Shown here in pieces: positions 57,061 through 64,000 of a stretch of DNA of 64,000 bases; within the stretch, counting starts at the first letter, position 1, and each line of letters begins with the position of its first letter. The notes beneath the pieces are model-generated. The model was not told the origin of the DNA, did not search any database, and saw only the letters and a list, made by a program, of their open reading frames with translations. This DNA comes from Pseudomonadota bacterium (GTDB taxonomy: Bacteria; Pseudomonadota; Gammaproteobacteria; Steroidobacterales; Steroidobacteraceae). The stretch is taken from contig JAJZFQ010000192.1 of the NCBI GenBank assembly GCA_021805275.1, positions 1 through 64,000 of the forward strand. The letters run 5' to 3'. The position numbers were made by a program, and so were the translations under genes.

Positions 57061-57074
57061 TACAATCGATTGCA
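57061..57074. promoter_or_regulatory. LacI-type operator between the MFS and sucrose phosphorylase genes
   Basis: TACAATCGATTGCA holds a perfect 10-bp palindrome CAATCGATTG (57063-57072) with the CG centre usual for LacI regulators. It lies just after the -10 of the MFS promoter and inside the spacer of a possible phosphorylase promoter (TTTACA 57049-57054, CATTAT 57073-57078), so one bound repressor could shut both. Confidence 0.75.
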
Positions 57075-57102
57075 TTATAGGCCCTGTCCGCTGCGCCGTA
57101 AA
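57074..57102 (-). promoter_or_regulatory. Promoter of the MFS gene
   Basis: Minus strand TTTACG (57102-57097), 17-bp spacer, TATAAT (57079-57074). Transcription would start within the operator at 57061-57074. Confidence 0.6.
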
Positions 57103-57120
57103 CCCGTTCGCCGAACCGCC

Positions 57121-58641
57121 ATGAAAAACCAGGTCCAGCTCATTGCCTACGTCGACCGGCTCGGCGCCGGTCGGATCGCCGATCTGGAACAGCTGCTCGG
57201 CGGAGCACTCGAGGGACTGTTCGGCACGGTGCATCTGCTGCCTTTCTTTCACCGCATCGACGGGGCGGACGCGGGCTTCGATCCGATCGACCACACGCGC
57301 GTCGATGAGCGGCTCGGCGGCTGGGCGGACATCGGGCGGCTCGCGCAACGCGTTGACATCATGGCCGATGTCATCGTGAACCACATCTCGGCCGACTCGC
57401 CGCAGTTCCAGGATTTCTCCCGGCGCGGTGCCGCCTCGCCGTACAACGGCCTGTTTCTCAGCCTTGATGCGGTCTTTCCCGAGGGCGCGCACGAACGTGA
57501 GCTGACGGCCGTGTACCGACCGCGACCGGGACTGCCGCTGACGCCGGTGACGCTCGAGAACGGCGAGAGGCGGATCCTGTGGACAACATTCACGCCGCAG
57601 CAGCTCGATATCGACGTGCACCACCGGCAGGGCAGGGCGTACTTGGAGGGGATCTTGCGCACCCTCTGCGCTCACGGCATCAGCGCCATCCGGCTCGATG
57701 CGGTCGGCTACGCGATCAAGCGGGCCGGCACGAGCTGCTTCATGCTGCCGGAAACGTTCGAGTTCATCAGCGAGTTGACCACGCTTGCCCGCTCGTTGGG
57801 CATGGAAGTGTTGGTCGAGGTGCACTCGCACTATCTGTGGCAGATAGACATCGCCGCCCGCGTCGATTGGGTGTACGACTTCGCCCTGCCGCCTCTGGTG
57901 CTGCACGCGCTGTTCAACGGCACCGTCCGCTACCTGAAGCGCTGGATCGACATCCGGCCGCGCAACGCACTCACCGTGCTCGACACCCACGACGGCATCG
58001 GGGTCATCGACGTCGGGCCGGAGGCCAGCCGGACCGGCCGCCCCGGTCTGCTGCCGCCGAATGAAATCGACCGGCTGGTCGAGACCATCCACGGGCGCAG
58101 CGGCGGGCAGAGCCGCCTCGCCACGGGTGCGGCGGCCTCCAACCTGGACCTGTATCAGGTCAACTGCACCTTCTACGATGCCCTCGGCCGCAATGACCGG
58201 GAGTATCTGCTCGCGCGCGCCGTGCAGCTGTTCCTGCCGGGCATTCCGCAGCTGTATTACGTCGGAGTGCTTGCCGGCAGCAACGACATGGCATTGCTTG
58301 AGCGTACCGGCGTCGGACGCGACATCAATCGGCACCGCTACACGGCAGAGGAGGTGCAGCAACAGCTGCAGCGGGCGGTGGTACGCGACCTGATCGAGTT
58401 GATCCGCCTGCGCAACACGCATCCGGCGTTTCACGGCGAGGTGCGGGTGGGGCGCACCTCCGAGCGGGTGCTCGCGTTGCGCTGGCAGGCAGGCGATGCC
58501 CACGCCGAACTCGTCGCGGAGTTCGACACCGGACGCTGGACCGTCCGTCACGGTGAGCGTGGAGTGGAGCACACGGTGACGCTCGGTTGCGTTGGGCCGC
58601 AGTGGCGCGTGCCCGAAGCGACCGTCGAGTGGAGTGCCTGA
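57121..58641 (+). CDS. Sucrose phosphorylase (GH13 subfamily 18)
   Basis: Splits sucrose with phosphate into glucose-1-phosphate and fructose. 506 residues and collinear with the Bifidobacterium enzyme: KNQVQLIAYVDRLG start, VHLLPFFHRIDGADAGFDPID, nucleophile D193 (IRLDAVGY), acid/base E233 (LVEVHSHY), D291 (LDTHDGIGV). No signal peptide, so cytoplasmic. A related sucrose-6-phosphate or glucosylglycerate phosphorylase is possible, but the neighbours favour sucrose. Confidence 0.9.
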   Translation: MKNQVQLIAYVDRLGAGRIADLEQLLGGALEGLFGTVHLLPFFHRIDGADAGFDPIDHTRVDERLGGWADIGRLAQRVDIMADVIVNHISADSPQFQDFSRRGAASPYNGLFLSLDAVFPEGAHERELTAVYRPRPGLPLTPVTLENGERRILWTTFTPQQLDIDVHHRQGRAYLEGILRTLCAHGISAIRLDAVGYAIKRAGTSCFMLPETFEFISELTTLARSLGMEVLVEVHSHYLWQIDIAARVDWVYDFALPPLVLHALFNGTVRYLKRWIDIRPRNALTVLDTHDGIGVIDVGPEASRTGRPGLLPPNEIDRLVETIHGRSGGQSRLATGAAASNLDLYQVNCTFYDALGRNDREYLLARAVQLFLPGIPQLYYVGVLAGSNDMALLERTGVGRDINRHRYTAEEVQQQLQRAVVRDLIELIRLRNTHPAFHGEVRVGRTSERVLALRWQAGDAHAELVAEFDTGRWTVRHGERGVEHTVTLGCVGPQWRVPEATVEWSA

Positions 58642-58710
58642 GCGGCGGCGCGGCGCGCTAAGCTGTGATCGGTTGCCGTCTGCGGCGGCGCGGGGGTCTG
58701 GGGGAGGGGG

Positions 58711-59604
58711 ATGAGCGCACAAGCACTGTTCGGGGCCATTGAAGCCGGTGGCACCAAGTTCGTCTGTGCGGCTGGCTATGGGCCGCGTGAGATCGAGCCG
58801 CAATTCCGCCAGGTCATTGCGACGACGACCCCGGCGCAGACCCTCGCGGCCGTCGGCGATTTTCTCGAGCGTGTGCACCGGCAGGCCGGTGCATTCGCGG
58901 GCATCGGTGTCGCCGCATTCGGCCCGGTGGACATCGATCGCCGCTCGGCGCGCTGGGGGTCGATCCTGAGCACGCCCAAGCCGGGCTGGTCCGACGTGTC
59001 GCTGGTGGCGCCGCTCGCGCGGTTCGGCTGTCCGCTGTTCGTCGATACCGACGTCAACGCCGCGGCACTCGCCGAGGCTCGATTCGGAGCGGGAGCGGAC
59101 ACGGACTCGCTGGTTTACGTGACGGTCGGAACCGGTATCGGCGGCGGGGTGGTGATCGAGGGGCGCACCGTCCGCGGCATGCTGCATCCCGAGATGGGCC
59201 ACATTCGCGTGCGCCGCGACGAGCGCGACGCGGACTTCGCCGGGACCTGCCCGTTCCACGGCGACTGCCTCGAAGGGCTCGCCAGCGGCCCGGCGGTCCT
59301 CGCCCGCTGGGGCGCGAAGCTCGAGTCTCTTCCCGACACGCATCCCGGCCTCGACATCATCGGCGGTTACCTCGGCCAGCTCGCCGCGACGCTGGCTCTG
59401 GTGCTTTCGACGCGACGCATCGTGTTCGGCGGTGGTGTGATGAGCGCGCGGCTGCTCGGTCGCGTGCGAGCTGCCGCGGAGCGTCAGCTCGCCGGCTACC
59501 TGCCGGTCGCAGCGCGCGCCGGCGGCTTCGAACAACTGATCGTCGCCCCGGGACTCGGGGATCAGGCCGGTATTACCGGAGCGATGCTGCTGGCTGCCGG
59601 CTGA
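58711..59604 (+). CDS. ROK-family fructokinase
   Basis: 297 residues: FGAIEAGGTKFVCAAG, the N-terminal ATP motif of the fructokinase branch; YVTVGTGIGGGVVIEG; and the zinc-binding segment HPEMGHI...GTCPFHGDCLEGLASGPA (about 150-195). It would phosphorylate the fructose released by sucrose phosphorylase. GGGAGGGGG lies just upstream of ATG 58711; cotranscription with the phosphorylase is likely (69-base gap). Confidence 0.92.
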   Translation: MSAQALFGAIEAGGTKFVCAAGYGPREIEPQFRQVIATTTPAQTLAAVGDFLERVHRQAGAFAGIGVAAFGPVDIDRRSARWGSILSTPKPGWSDVSLVAPLARFGCPLFVDTDVNAAALAEARFGAGADTDSLVYVTVGTGIGGGVVIEGRTVRGMLHPEMGHIRVRRDERDADFAGTCPFHGDCLEGLASGPAVLARWGAKLESLPDTHPGLDIIGGYLGQLAATLALVLSTRRIVFGGGVMSARLLGRVRAAAERQLAGYLPVAARAGGFEQLIVAPGLGDQAGITGAMLLAAG

Positions 59605-59620
59605 GGTTCTGGCCGGGCAA

Positions 59621-59656
59621 TGCAATCGTCTGCAACTGCCGTTGCAATCGTTTGTA
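59621..59656. promoter_or_regulatory. Tandem LacI-type operators upstream of the sucrose-locus TonB receptor
   Basis: TGCAATCGTCTGCA (59621-59634) and TGCAATCGTTTGTA (59643-59656), centres 22 bases apart, about two helical turns. Both have the TGCAATCG half-site found in inverted form at 57061-57074. Confidence 0.7.
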
Positions 59657-59670
59657 TCTTGTGATTTACT
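59642..59670 (+). promoter_or_regulatory. Promoter of the sucrose-locus TonB receptor
   Basis: TTGCAA (59642-59647), 17-bp spacer, TTTACT (59665-59670); the -35 is inside the second operator. Confidence 0.5.
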
Positions 59671-59732
59671 TTTTCCACGCCGTCATTTCAAGAACCGGCG
59701 TACGGGACGCTCAGGCGTCGGAGGGGGGTAAT

Positions 59733-62357
59733 TTGAATCATCAAAAGTCACAGCAGAGTTCTGTTTGCATTTTGTCGCCGTTTGCCGGGCCGATCCGGCC
59801 GGCCCGGCTGATGAGCGTCGCGGCCGCCGTCTCGCTCGCCCTCGGCGCGGCGCACCTCGCGACCGCTGCCAACGCGCAGGCGGCTGCGGCGGTACCCCGG
59901 ACCGCAAGCGCCGAGGCGAACGGCGGGGGCGGGGCGATGATTGCACCACCGAGCAACATGCTGCAGCAGGTTGTCGTGACCGCCTCGGTGCAGGCACGCA
60001 GCAATCTGCACACCTCGGAGCAGGTGACCACGATCCCGAGTTCGCTCATCGTGGACATGGCGCCGCGCTCGACAGCGGAAATGCTGCGTCTGATCCCCGG
60101 CGTGTCGGTGCAGGACCAGGCCGGTAGTGGCGGTAACGCAAATTTCACCGTGCGCGGCCTGCCGGTGACCACCGGCGGTGCGCCGTTCGTGCAGATCCAG
60201 GAGGACGGGCTGCCGCAGGTCCTCTTCGGCGACATGAATTTCGGCAACAACGACTATTGGACGCGCTTCGACGTGTCCGAAACGCTCCAGGCGACCGTTG
60301 GCGGCAGCGCCGCGACACTCGCCGCAGGCGCCCCGGGCGCGGTTATCAACTTCATCAGCGCCACGGGCCGACACGCCGGTGGGGAGTTCACCCTCTCACA
60401 GGGGCTTGGCTTCGGGGAGACCAGAGCCACGTTCGCGGTGGGTGGGCCGATCGACAGCACCTGGCGCTATCACCTGGACGGCTACTACGTCCACGGCACC
60501 GGTCTGCGCGATCAGGGGTTTATCGGCGAGAATGGCTACCAGCTCAAGGGCAACATCACCCACGATCTCGCCGAGGGACGTGGTTTCATCCGCCTGTACG
60601 CCAAGGTCCTGAACGATCAGGAAGAGTACAACGCGGGCGGGCCGGTGCGGGCTGTCGGCAGCGGCAATTCCCTGACGGGCATAGCCGTCTATCCGGGCTT
60701 CGACGTGCGCACCGGCACGACCGTCGGGGTCTACAATCAGTCGATCACCTACCTCAGCAACGTCTCCGGGCGCTTCGCCCAAACCCCGAACAACGGCATT
60801 CATCCGTACGTCGACTCACTCGGGGCGGAGCTCTATTATCTGCCGGCCGGCAATCTCTCCGTGGACGACAAGTTCCGCGTCAGCTGGATTCACGGCACCT
60901 TCGCCGCCCAATTCTTCGGGCTTGGATCGGCCGCCTCGCTGCTCGGCAGTACGGTGAACGGCCAGACCGTCGGGCAGGTCGTCTATGCCAACGGGCCGAG
61001 TGCCGGTCAGAACTACACCGGCCTGCTCAACAACAGCACCCAGATCTACACCAATATGTCCAACATGGGCAACGTGGTCAACGATCTGTCATTGCAGGAC
61101 CATTGGCGCACCCCCTACGGGAAGTTCACCACCGGCGGCGGTGTGTTCTACATGTCGCAGACCATCGACCAGAGCTGGCATCCGAATTCACAACTGCAGG
61201 CCTTGAGCGGCGTCAATCCGGTGAATCTCGACCTGATCAGCACCACTGGGCAGCTGCTCAGCAACAATGGGGTCACGGGGTACAACACGGCGTGGGGCTC
61301 CAGCGTCGACCGTCGCTATGCGATGAACGTGACCGACACGGCTCCGTACCTCGATCTGACCTGGAGCCTCGACCGGCTGCAGCTGCAAGGCAGCCTGCGC
61401 CAGGACGAGTATCGGGTCACCGGCTGGGCCGAGAGTGCGAGCGCCGCGACGACCCAGGTCGGCTATCTGCAGGGCTACGCGCTGAGCGGTACCGGCAGCC
61501 TGAGCACGCCGCTCGTGTCGTACTCGAACATCGATCCGGGCACGTTCGAGCCGCTCAACTACGGGATCAGCTACCGTTCCTGGTCGGCCGGCGCGCTCTA
61601 TATGCTTAACTCGAGCACCAGCGTGTATGCGCGCGCCAGTCGCGGCGGCAAAGCCAACACCGATCGCAATATTCTCTCCGGTTACACTAATCCGAACGGA
61701 TCGTTGACTGCCTCGGGCGCGGGCAAGGCTATCGACATCGTGCTGCAGCAGGAGGCCGGCATCAAGCACGAGGGAGAGTTGCTCGGTGGCAGCTACGGCG
61801 TGACGCTCTCGTACTTCCACACCAGCTTCGGCGAATCCAGCTTCGATCTGACCCAGCCGGCCGCAACGCGCTACTTCAACGAGAAGTACTCGGCGAACGG
61901 CGGTGAGCTCGAGGCGACCTGGCGGTTCGACGGCTTCTCGCTCTACACCCAGGCGACCTACCAGGAACCGAAGGTCGACTCCAACGAGGTCGGTCCAAGT
62001 CCGAATCAGCTGACCAGCCTCGGCTCAGGATTCCTGCCCGGCGGCATGTCGAAGATCATGTGGGTGCTGGCGCCGACCTACACCTGGCGCGAGCTGACCG
62101 GCGGTCTTGTCTGGCAGGGCCAGAGCCAGCAGAACATCGGTGGTCCCGTGCCGTTCTACTCCCCGGAGCAGGACTTCGTCGATGTATTCGCATCCTACGC
62201 GATCAGTCGACACATCTCCGTCGGACTGCACGTGAACAACCTGTTCAACACGCTGGGCGTGGGCGGTGGTGGCGCCGTGACCACAGGGCCCGGCGTCGTC
62301 AGCGTGAGTGCCGAGCCCGGTCGCACGGTGCTCGCCAATCTGACCGTGAAGTTCTAG
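59733..62357 (+). CDS. TonB-dependent receptor, probably for sucrose
   Basis: 874 residues from TTG 59733, which has GGAGGGGGG four bases upstream; the open frame to 59652 runs over the promoter. Signal peptide about 28-50. Plug domain about 75-225 (LQQVVVTAS; LIPGVSVQDQAGSGGNANFTVRG), then the barrel ending RTVLANLTVKF. The plug motifs resemble the carbohydrate TonB receptors of Xanthomonas and Caulobacter. Its operators and place after the fructokinase suggest sucrose import across the outer membrane. Confidence 0.88.
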   Translation: MNHQKSQQSSVCILSPFAGPIRPARLMSVAAAVSLALGAAHLATAANAQAAAAVPRTASAEANGGGGAMIAPPSNMLQQVVVTASVQARSNLHTSEQVTTIPSSLIVDMAPRSTAEMLRLIPGVSVQDQAGSGGNANFTVRGLPVTTGGAPFVQIQEDGLPQVLFGDMNFGNNDYWTRFDVSETLQATVGGSAATLAAGAPGAVINFISATGRHAGGEFTLSQGLGFGETRATFAVGGPIDSTWRYHLDGYYVHGTGLRDQGFIGENGYQLKGNITHDLAEGRGFIRLYAKVLNDQEEYNAGGPVRAVGSGNSLTGIAVYPGFDVRTGTTVGVYNQSITYLSNVSGRFAQTPNNGIHPYVDSLGAELYYLPAGNLSVDDKFRVSWIHGTFAAQFFGLGSAASLLGSTVNGQTVGQVVYANGPSAGQNYTGLLNNSTQIYTNMSNMGNVVNDLSLQDHWRTPYGKFTTGGGVFYMSQTIDQSWHPNSQLQALSGVNPVNLDLISTTGQLLSNNGVTGYNTAWGSSVDRRYAMNVTDTAPYLDLTWSLDRLQLQGSLRQDEYRVTGWAESASAATTQVGYLQGYALSGTGSLSTPLVSYSNIDPGTFEPLNYGISYRSWSAGALYMLNSSTSVYARASRGGKANTDRNILSGYTNPNGSLTASGAGKAIDIVLQQEAGIKHEGELLGGSYGVTLSYFHTSFGESSFDLTQPAATRYFNEKYSANGGELEATWRFDGFSLYTQATYQEPKVDSNEVGPSPNQLTSLGSGFLPGGMSKIMWVLAPTYTWRELTGGLVWQGQSQQNIGGPVPFYSPEQDFVDVFASYAISRHISVGLHVNNLFNTLGVGGGGAVTTGPGVVSVSAEPGRTVLANLTVKF

Positions 62358-62423
62358 GCGGTCGGCGCGCGGCCGCGGGCAATCCACGCCCGCGGCAGCG
62401 CCCGGCCCGCCGGAGAACCGAGC

Positions 62424-63926
62424 ATGGTGGAGATGACCCGCCGCATCGAGCACATCGTGATCGTCGGCGGCGGCGCGGCGGGCTGGATGACCGCGGCGGC
62501 GCTCAGCCGCTCGATCGAACGCGATTGCAGCATCACTCTGGTCGAATCCGAGGAAATCGGCATCGTCGGCGTCGGCGAAGCCACGATCCCACCGATCAAG
62601 TTGTTCAACGACATGCTCGGGATCGAGGAGAACGAATTCCTGCGTCGCACCCGCGGCACGTTCAAACTCGGCATCCAGTTCGTCGATTGGGCCCAACTCG
62701 GCCAGCGCTATTTCCATCCATTCGGCAGCTACGGCCGCCCCTTCGATCTGGTCCAGTTCCACCATCACTGGCAGCGAGCCCACGCGGAGGGTAGGGCGGG
62801 CAGTCTCGAGGAGTACTGCATGGCCTGGGCAGCGGCGCGGGCGGGGCGCTTCGAGCTGCCGTCGGCCGATCCCCGCAATGTGCGCTCGACCTACCTGTAC
62901 GCCTACCATTTCGACGCCAGCCTCTATGCGCGCTTCCTGCGCGAGTACGCCGAGGCGCGTGGGGTCCGGCGCATCGAGGGCAAGGTGGTGGCGGTCGAGC
63001 AGCACCCGGACAGTGGCTTCGTCGAGGCCGTGCGGCTCGAGGGCGGGCTGCGCCTCGCTGGGGAGCTGTTCATCGACTGCTCGGGGATGCGGGCGCTGCT
63101 GATCGAGGGAGCGCTGCACAGTGGCTTCGAGGACTGGTCGCATTGGCTGCCGTGCAACCGGGCCCTCGCGGTGCCGAGCGAGACCGCGGAGCTCGCCCCC
63201 TACACGCGCTCCACTGCGCACAAGGCCGGCTGGCAGTGGCGCATTCCACTGCAGCACCGTACCGGCAACGGGCACGTGTATGCCTCGAGCTTCATGAACG
63301 ACGATGCCGCCGCGGCGATCCTGCTCGGCCATCTCGAGGGCAAGGCCCTCGGTGAGCCGCGCCTGATCCGCTTCGCCGCGGGCCGCCGCAAGGTGCACTG
63401 GAACAAGAATGTCATTGCCATCGGCCTCTCGAGCGGCTTCCTCGAACCGCTGGAGTCCACCGCGCTGCATCTGATCCAAGCGGGCATCTCCAAGCTGATC
63501 GCCTACTTTCCAGATCGCGACTTCGATCCGCTGGCAATCCGTGAATTCAACAGGGTGGCGGGGGCCGAGGTCGAGCGCATCCGTGACTTCATCATCCTGC
63601 ACTATCATCTCAATACGCGCACCGACGGGGAACTGTGGCGCTACTGCGCGAACATGCCCATCCCCGAGACGCTGCAATACAAGATCGATCACTTCCGCCG
63701 TGCCGGGCGCATTCTGCCAGGCGAGATGGACATCTTCGGCCCGAGCAGCTGGCTTGCGGTGCACATCGGACAGATGAACTGGCCGCAGCGGAACGATCCA
63801 CTACTTGACTGCCGCCGTTTCGCCGGCACTGAGTACCTTGAGCAGCTGCGCCGTACGCTCGAGTCAGCCGCGCAAAGCATGCCGACCCACCATGACTACA
63901 TCGCGCGGCATTGCCGCGGCGTCTGA
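62424..63926 (+). CDS. Tryptophan-halogenase-family flavoprotein
   Basis: 500 residues. FAD-binding GGGAAGW (15-21) and VGVGEAT; the halogenase lysine equivalent is K81 (GTFKLGIQF); WxWxIP is present as GWQWRIP; and the FLEPLEST motif carries the glutamate/serine pair of PrnA-type enzymes. All residues for halogenation are there, but such genes next to TonB receptors are common in Caulobacter/Xanthomonas relatives and their substrates are not known. Starts 66 bases after the receptor and is likely cotranscribed. Confidence 0.88.
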   Translation: MVEMTRRIEHIVIVGGGAAGWMTAAALSRSIERDCSITLVESEEIGIVGVGEATIPPIKLFNDMLGIEENEFLRRTRGTFKLGIQFVDWAQLGQRYFHPFGSYGRPFDLVQFHHHWQRAHAEGRAGSLEEYCMAWAAARAGRFELPSADPRNVRSTYLYAYHFDASLYARFLREYAEARGVRRIEGKVVAVEQHPDSGFVEAVRLEGGLRLAGELFIDCSGMRALLIEGALHSGFEDWSHWLPCNRALAVPSETAELAPYTRSTAHKAGWQWRIPLQHRTGNGHVYASSFMNDDAAAAILLGHLEGKALGEPRLIRFAAGRRKVHWNKNVIAIGLSSGFLEPLESTALHLIQAGISKLIAYFPDRDFDPLAIREFNRVAGAEVERIRDFIILHYHLNTRTDGELWRYCANMPIPETLQYKIDHFRRAGRILPGEMDIFGPSSWLAVHIGQMNWPQRNDPLLDCRRFAGTEYLEQLRRTLESAAQSMPTHHDYIARHCRGV

Positions 63927-63935
63927 GGAGAGGTT

Positions 63936-64000
63936 ATGTCCCGGTTCCTGCTCATCATGACCGTGCTGCTCACAGTGTCGCCGTTGCGGGCGCCGCTGGC
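63936..64000 (+). CDS. Start of a secreted-protein gene, cut by the window end
   Basis: ATG 63936 after GAGGAGAGG; the 21 visible codons read like a signal peptide (FLLIMTVLLTVSPLRAPLA). Product cannot be told. It is ten bases after the halogenase gene. Confidence 0.5.
   Translation, partial: MSRFLLIMTVLLTVSPLRAPL

Noticed and set aside
55762..59625. A 1287-residue minus-strand open frame
   Set aside because: Only its last 425 codons (from ATG 57039) encode the MFS transporter. The rest is an antisense shadow of sucrose phosphorylase and the fructokinase, with no family features.

Overview
The window is a stretch of high-GC chromosome from a gammaproteobacterium. The evidence is gene content and order: queA-tgt-yajC-secD-secF, rlmN-pilW-rodZ-hisS-yfgM-bamB-der, guaBA opposite xseA-tadA, plus large TonB-dependent receptors, a sucrose phosphorylase locus and a flavin halogenase. 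The last group suggests a relative of the Xanthomonadales/Nevskiales/Steroidobacterales. That placement is inference from gene content only.

Region by region. 60-372 (minus): a tRNA-Leu(CAA) gene interrupted in its anticodon loop by a 226-nt group I intron. 458-9033: queuosine genes (queA, tgt), Sec accessory complex (yajC, secD, secF), suhB, an amino-acid permease and trmJ. 9050-11728 (minus): a sulfur-metabolism cluster with a DoxDA thiosulfate:quinone oxidoreductase fusion, a periplasmic binding protein and a periplasmic DsrE-like protein. Opposite it is a cysteine desulfurase fused to a reduced NifU/IscU-like domain, followed by iscA (11936-13782). 13967-21805: ndk, then the conserved rlmN to der block. 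21822-27144: glutaryl-CoA dehydrogenase, tag, an ArsR-AHSA1 locus that has decayed into pseudogenes, a HAD phosphatase and two small membrane proteins.

27176-35663 is the accessory region. It lies between the 3' end of guaA, a known integration site for genomic islands, and a second copy of that 3'-end sequence (TCACTCCCACTCGA at both ends). Two more diverged copies lie inside, each with long conserved flanks, and divide the region into three cassettes of about 2.0, 3.4 and 3.0 kb. Cassette 1 carries BrnT-BrnA and ArsR-AHSA1. Cassette 2 carries a regulator, a P450, an ABM-fold protein and a racemase. Cassette 3 carries PIN-Phd and an ArsR-AHSA1 operon. No integrase or transposase is visible.

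35650-46558: guaA and guaB (minus), xseA and tadA (plus), mltF (minus), tRNA-Ser(CGA), an envelope gene broken by a G7 tract, a universal stress protein and a DedA-PAP2-LssY fusion. 46859-64000: a TonB receptor, two c-di-GMP proteins (PAS/GAF-GGDEF-EAL and a degenerate-GGDEF EAL protein), then a sucrose-uptake and catabolism locus. That locus contains a LacI regulator, an MFS transporter, sucrose phosphorylase, a ROK fructokinase, a TonB receptor and a tryptophan-halogenase-like flavoenzyme, and it ends with a truncated secreted-protein gene. LacI-type operators with a CAATCG core lie upstream of the transporter/phosphorylase pair, the second TonB receptor and, 13 kb away, the first TonB receptor. 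All of these probably belong to one regulon.
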